From assembly GCA_929200175.1 (NCBI GenBank), contig CAKMYR010000047.1, positions 1 through 8,851 on the forward strand: a stretch of 8,851 nucleotides of DNA, given 5' to 3'. How positions within the stretch are numbered: position 1 is the first letter of the stretch; the number at the start of each line of letters is the position of its first letter. The position numbers were made by a program, and so were the translations under genes. Positions 7,768 through 8,851 of this stretch are shown piece by piece. The DNA is from an uncultured Gammaproteobacteria bacterium. GTDB taxonomy: Bacteria; Pseudomonadota; Gammaproteobacteria; PS1; Pseudothioglobaceae. The notes below the pieces were generated by a model. It was not told the DNA's origin. It made no database searches and worked only from the letters and a program-made list of their open reading frames with translations.

Positions 7768-7898
7768 TACAGCTTAGTTATGTTAATGAAAGGCTTGATT
7801 TCTATAAAAAACTAGACGACAACCCATCAACCAAAAAATTGATTTTAACCGAAATGTATGCCTATTATCATAAAAATCATAATGGGCAAGGTGGTTGA
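7755..7898 (+). pseudogene. Coding-like gene remnant downstream of res
   Basis: The plus-strand frame from just after the TAA at 7752-7754 to the TGA at 7896-7898 gives 47 codons with a natural-looking, charged peptide (for example NERLDFYKKLDDNPSTKKLI, then LTEMYAYYHKNHNGQGG). It has no ATG or GTG start near its beginning; the in-frame TTG at 7839 and ATG at 7854 are far in. Two ATGs at 7780 and 7786 open another frame that stops at 7813-7815; a single-base indel near 7788-7793 would join them to the coding-like frame. I infer a decayed small gene or the C-terminal scrap of a larger one. No family is recognised. The rest of 7704-8021 shows only inverted repeats. Confidence 0.3.
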
Positions 7899-7901
7899 TG
7901 G
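7824..7901. repeat. Spaced 10-bp inverted repeat
   Basis: CCATCAACCA (7824-7833) and TGGTTGATGG (7892-7901) are perfect inverted copies separated by 58 bases. The arms are half G-C in an otherwise very AT-rich gap, so they stand out. The right arm covers the stop codon of the gene remnant. The arms could be ends of a tiny mobile-element scar, a long-range RNA stem, or chance; no flanking target duplication was spotted. Confidence 0.4.
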
Positions 7902-8021
7902 ATACTGTTTAAACTTAACCAGATATTAGGACATCTTTTAACTTTATGGCGAACACTTGTTTGCTTGTATTTTATAGTTTAAGTTAGAGATAGATTCATA
8001 ATTTAGATTTAATAAAAATTA

Positions 8022-8360
8022 TCATAGTTCTCTCATAGATATATCATAAACAGCTTTCTCTTTACCTTTAACATAAAATGCAATTAACCGATCAATTCTG
8101 TTTAGTTCTTTCTCATAACATAATATCTTTGCTTTTGCTCGAAAAACATCTTGATTGTTTTCATTTTTAGATGCCATTTCAACTAACGTATCTAAGGTAA
8201 CAAGTTTTTCTTCAATAAAAGCTTTTTCATTATATAAACTATTAAGTTTGTTATCATAGAAAAATACCGTACTCTGAGTAGCAACAGGATCAAATATACT
8301 ACAACCAGCAAACTGAGAAACCAAAATAATAATTAATATGCTTTTAAATATACTGCTCAT
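8022..8360 (-). CDS. Small predicted lipoprotein of unknown function
   Basis: The 112-residue product has a hydrophobic signal segment (residues 5-19) ending in the lipobox FAGC with Cys20; Ser at +2 predicts outer-membrane sorting. The mature part of about 93 residues is mostly predicted helix with regularly spaced charged and hydrophobic residues from about 38 to 112, suggesting a short coiled coil or helical hairpin facing the periplasm. One further cysteine sits near residue 84. AAGGAAG is well placed upstream of the ATG as a ribosome binding site. It has no partner gene: a terminator-like hairpin separates it from the small ORF upstream on the same strand. I do not recognise the family. 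It resembles the other lipoprotein (327-995) only in its signal peptide. Confidence 0.75.
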   Translation of the reverse strand: MSSIFKSILIIILVSQFAGCSIFDPVATQSTVFFYDNKLNSLYNEKAFIEEKLVTLDTLVEMASKNENNQDVFRAKAKILCYEKELNRIDRLIAFYVKGKEKAVYDISMREL

Positions 8361-8362
8361 AT

Positions 8363-8393
8363 ATCTTCCTTAAGTTTTAATTAGATCTTCCTT
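8363..8393 (-). repeat. Direct repeat upstream of the small lipoprotein gene
   Basis: AAGGAAGAT occurs twice on the minus strand (8371-8363 and 8393-8385), with 22 bases between starts. The copy next to the ATG acts as the Shine-Dalgarno; the distal copy could be a leftover of a local duplication or part of a regulatory site. No function can be assigned. Confidence 0.4.
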
Positions 8394-8398
8394 GGAGT

Positions 8399-8430
8399 AA
8401 AAAAGCTAAACTAAGGCTAAACCGTTAGTT
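8399..8430 (-). terminator. Candidate intrinsic terminator for the small minus-strand ORF
   Basis: On the minus strand, AACTAA (8430-8425), a bulged base and GG pair with CC and TTAGTT (8414-8409) around a 5-base loop. Four bases later comes a run of six T (8404-8399). This is a short but recognisable rho-independent terminator, placed 29 bases after the stop of the ORF at 8459-8638 and before the next gene on that strand. Confidence 0.45.
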
Positions 8431-8458
8431 CAACTCCCCATTTTAACACAAAATAAAG

Positions 8459-8638
8459 CTAGATACAAATATAATATTCTCTTTCAATTTTATAACTAGG
8501 TCGAATTTTATCCTTCTGACTTGGTTCATATTCAGGATCAAGATTAGACTCTAAGCCTCTAGGCTCATCTCTAAATTTTCCTTTTATAGCTGTGTTTTGA
8601 TCATCACTTCGCCACTTTCTTAACTCTTCTATATCCAT
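8459..8638 (-). CDS. Small hypothetical protein, possibly the surviving part of a longer gene
   Basis: This ORF encodes 59 residues beginning MDIEELRKWRSDDQNTAIKG. It is hydrophilic, with many charged residues, no membrane segment and no cysteine motif, so it would be cytoplasmic. A terminator-like hairpin follows it. The ribosome binding site is poor: AAGAAG lies about 12-17 bases before the ATG with an A run between. The same frame continues coding-like for 26 codons upstream, interrupted by a TAA at 8659-8657, so the ATG at 8638 may be an internal methionine of a broken gene. No family is recognised. Confidence 0.4.
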   Translation of the reverse strand: MDIEELRKWRSDDQNTAIKGKFRDEPRGLESNLDPEYEPSQKDKIRPSYKIEREYYICI

Positions 8639-8716
8639 TTTTTTATGAGCTTCTTTTTATATTTCTACAAATAACTTCTTAAAAAGCTCAAGATACTCTA
8701 AATCTTCAATTTTAAT
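8459..8716 (-). pseudogene. Possible longer gene interrupted by an in-frame TAA
   Basis: Upstream of the ATG at 8638 the same frame reads IKIEDLEYLELFKKLFVEI, then TAA (8659-8657), then KEAHKK, then the 59-residue ORF. The peptide character is the same on both sides of the stop. A single CAA-to-TAA change would explain it. The upstream part begins after another TAA (8719-8717) and has no ATG or GTG, so the original start may also be lost, or an ATT start may be used. The alternative is that only the 59-residue ORF is real and the upstream resemblance is chance. Confidence 0.35.
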
Positions 8717-8756
8717 TTAAAAAAATAACTTGATTACAAATAAAAAAAACCATAAA

Positions 8757-8851
8757 CTATCTATTCTTTTTATAAGATTGCTCAATCAGCGACATCAAAT
8801 AATTTATATTTATATCTTTTGCACTTTTTAAAATACATTCATAAGATCCAA
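8757..8851 (-). CDS. C-terminal end of a gene entering from the right edge
   Basis: The minus-strand frame from the window edge gives 30 codons and a TAG at 8759-8757. The peptide (GSYECILKSAKDININYLMS, then LIEQSYKKNR) looks like the amphipathic helical C-terminus of a cytoplasmic protein. The other two minus frames in this stretch are interrupted. The gene precedes the small ORF at 8459-8716 on the same strand, with a gap of about 40 bases, and could have shared a transcript with it. Too little is visible to name a family. Confidence 0.45.
   Translation of the reverse strand, partial: GSYECILKSAKDININYLMSLIEQSYKKNR

Noticed and set aside
1..8851. CRISPR arrays, tRNA or rRNA genes, intact insertion sequences, toxin-antitoxin pairs and phage defence genes other than the Type III system
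   Set aside because: No regularly spaced repeats, cloverleaf-like sequences, transposase genes or recognisable partner genes were seen on either strand by eye.

Overview
The window looks like a piece of an AT-rich (low-GC) Gram-negative chromosome. The best guess is a gammaproteobacterium, because it carries an RmuC-family protein with a single N-terminal membrane anchor, two small lipoproteins with lipobox signal peptides, and sigma70-like promoter elements. Nothing in the sequence fixes the genus. By eye the restriction-modification genes are even richer in A and T than rmuC, with many long A runs, but no composition statistics were computed.

Layout, left to right. Positions 1-90 hold an open minus-strand stretch that runs off the left edge and has no visible start. 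At 327-995 (+) there is a predicted lipoprotein of unknown function. It converges on rmuC at 1157-2623 (-), and a hairpin lies between them at 1060-1091. A 296-base divergent intergenic region (2624-2919) carries candidate promoters for rmuC leftward and for mod rightward. At 2920-4788 (+) mod encodes a beta-class adenine-N6 DNA methyltransferase, and at 4833-7703 (+) res encodes an SF2 helicase/translocase with a C-terminal PD-ExK nuclease. Together they form a complete, apparently intact Type III restriction-modification operon, separated by 44 bases. Downstream, 7704-8021 holds no intact gene; it has a coding-like fragment without a start and two inverted repeats. A second small lipoprotein is at 8022-8360 (-). 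The right end is a minus-strand accessory patch: a small ORF (8459-8638) whose frame continues upstream across one stop codon (to 8716), and the last 30 codons of another gene (8757 to the edge).

How the genes work together: Mod would recognise and methylate one strand of a short asymmetric site. Res, bound to Mod, would use ATP hydrolysis to act between unmethylated sites and cut. The TTG-started mod has a very strong ribosome binding site, while res has a weak one, which would favour methylase over nuclease. RmuC is a putative nuclease-like protein linked in other bacteria to limiting inversions and recombination; its position beside the restriction operon may be coincidental.

No clearly new multi-gene system is visible. 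The main points for a second look are a 10-base A tract inside mod, where slippage in either direction would delete the SAM-binding motif, and the degraded small ORFs flanking the restriction locus, which suggest gene turnover next to it.
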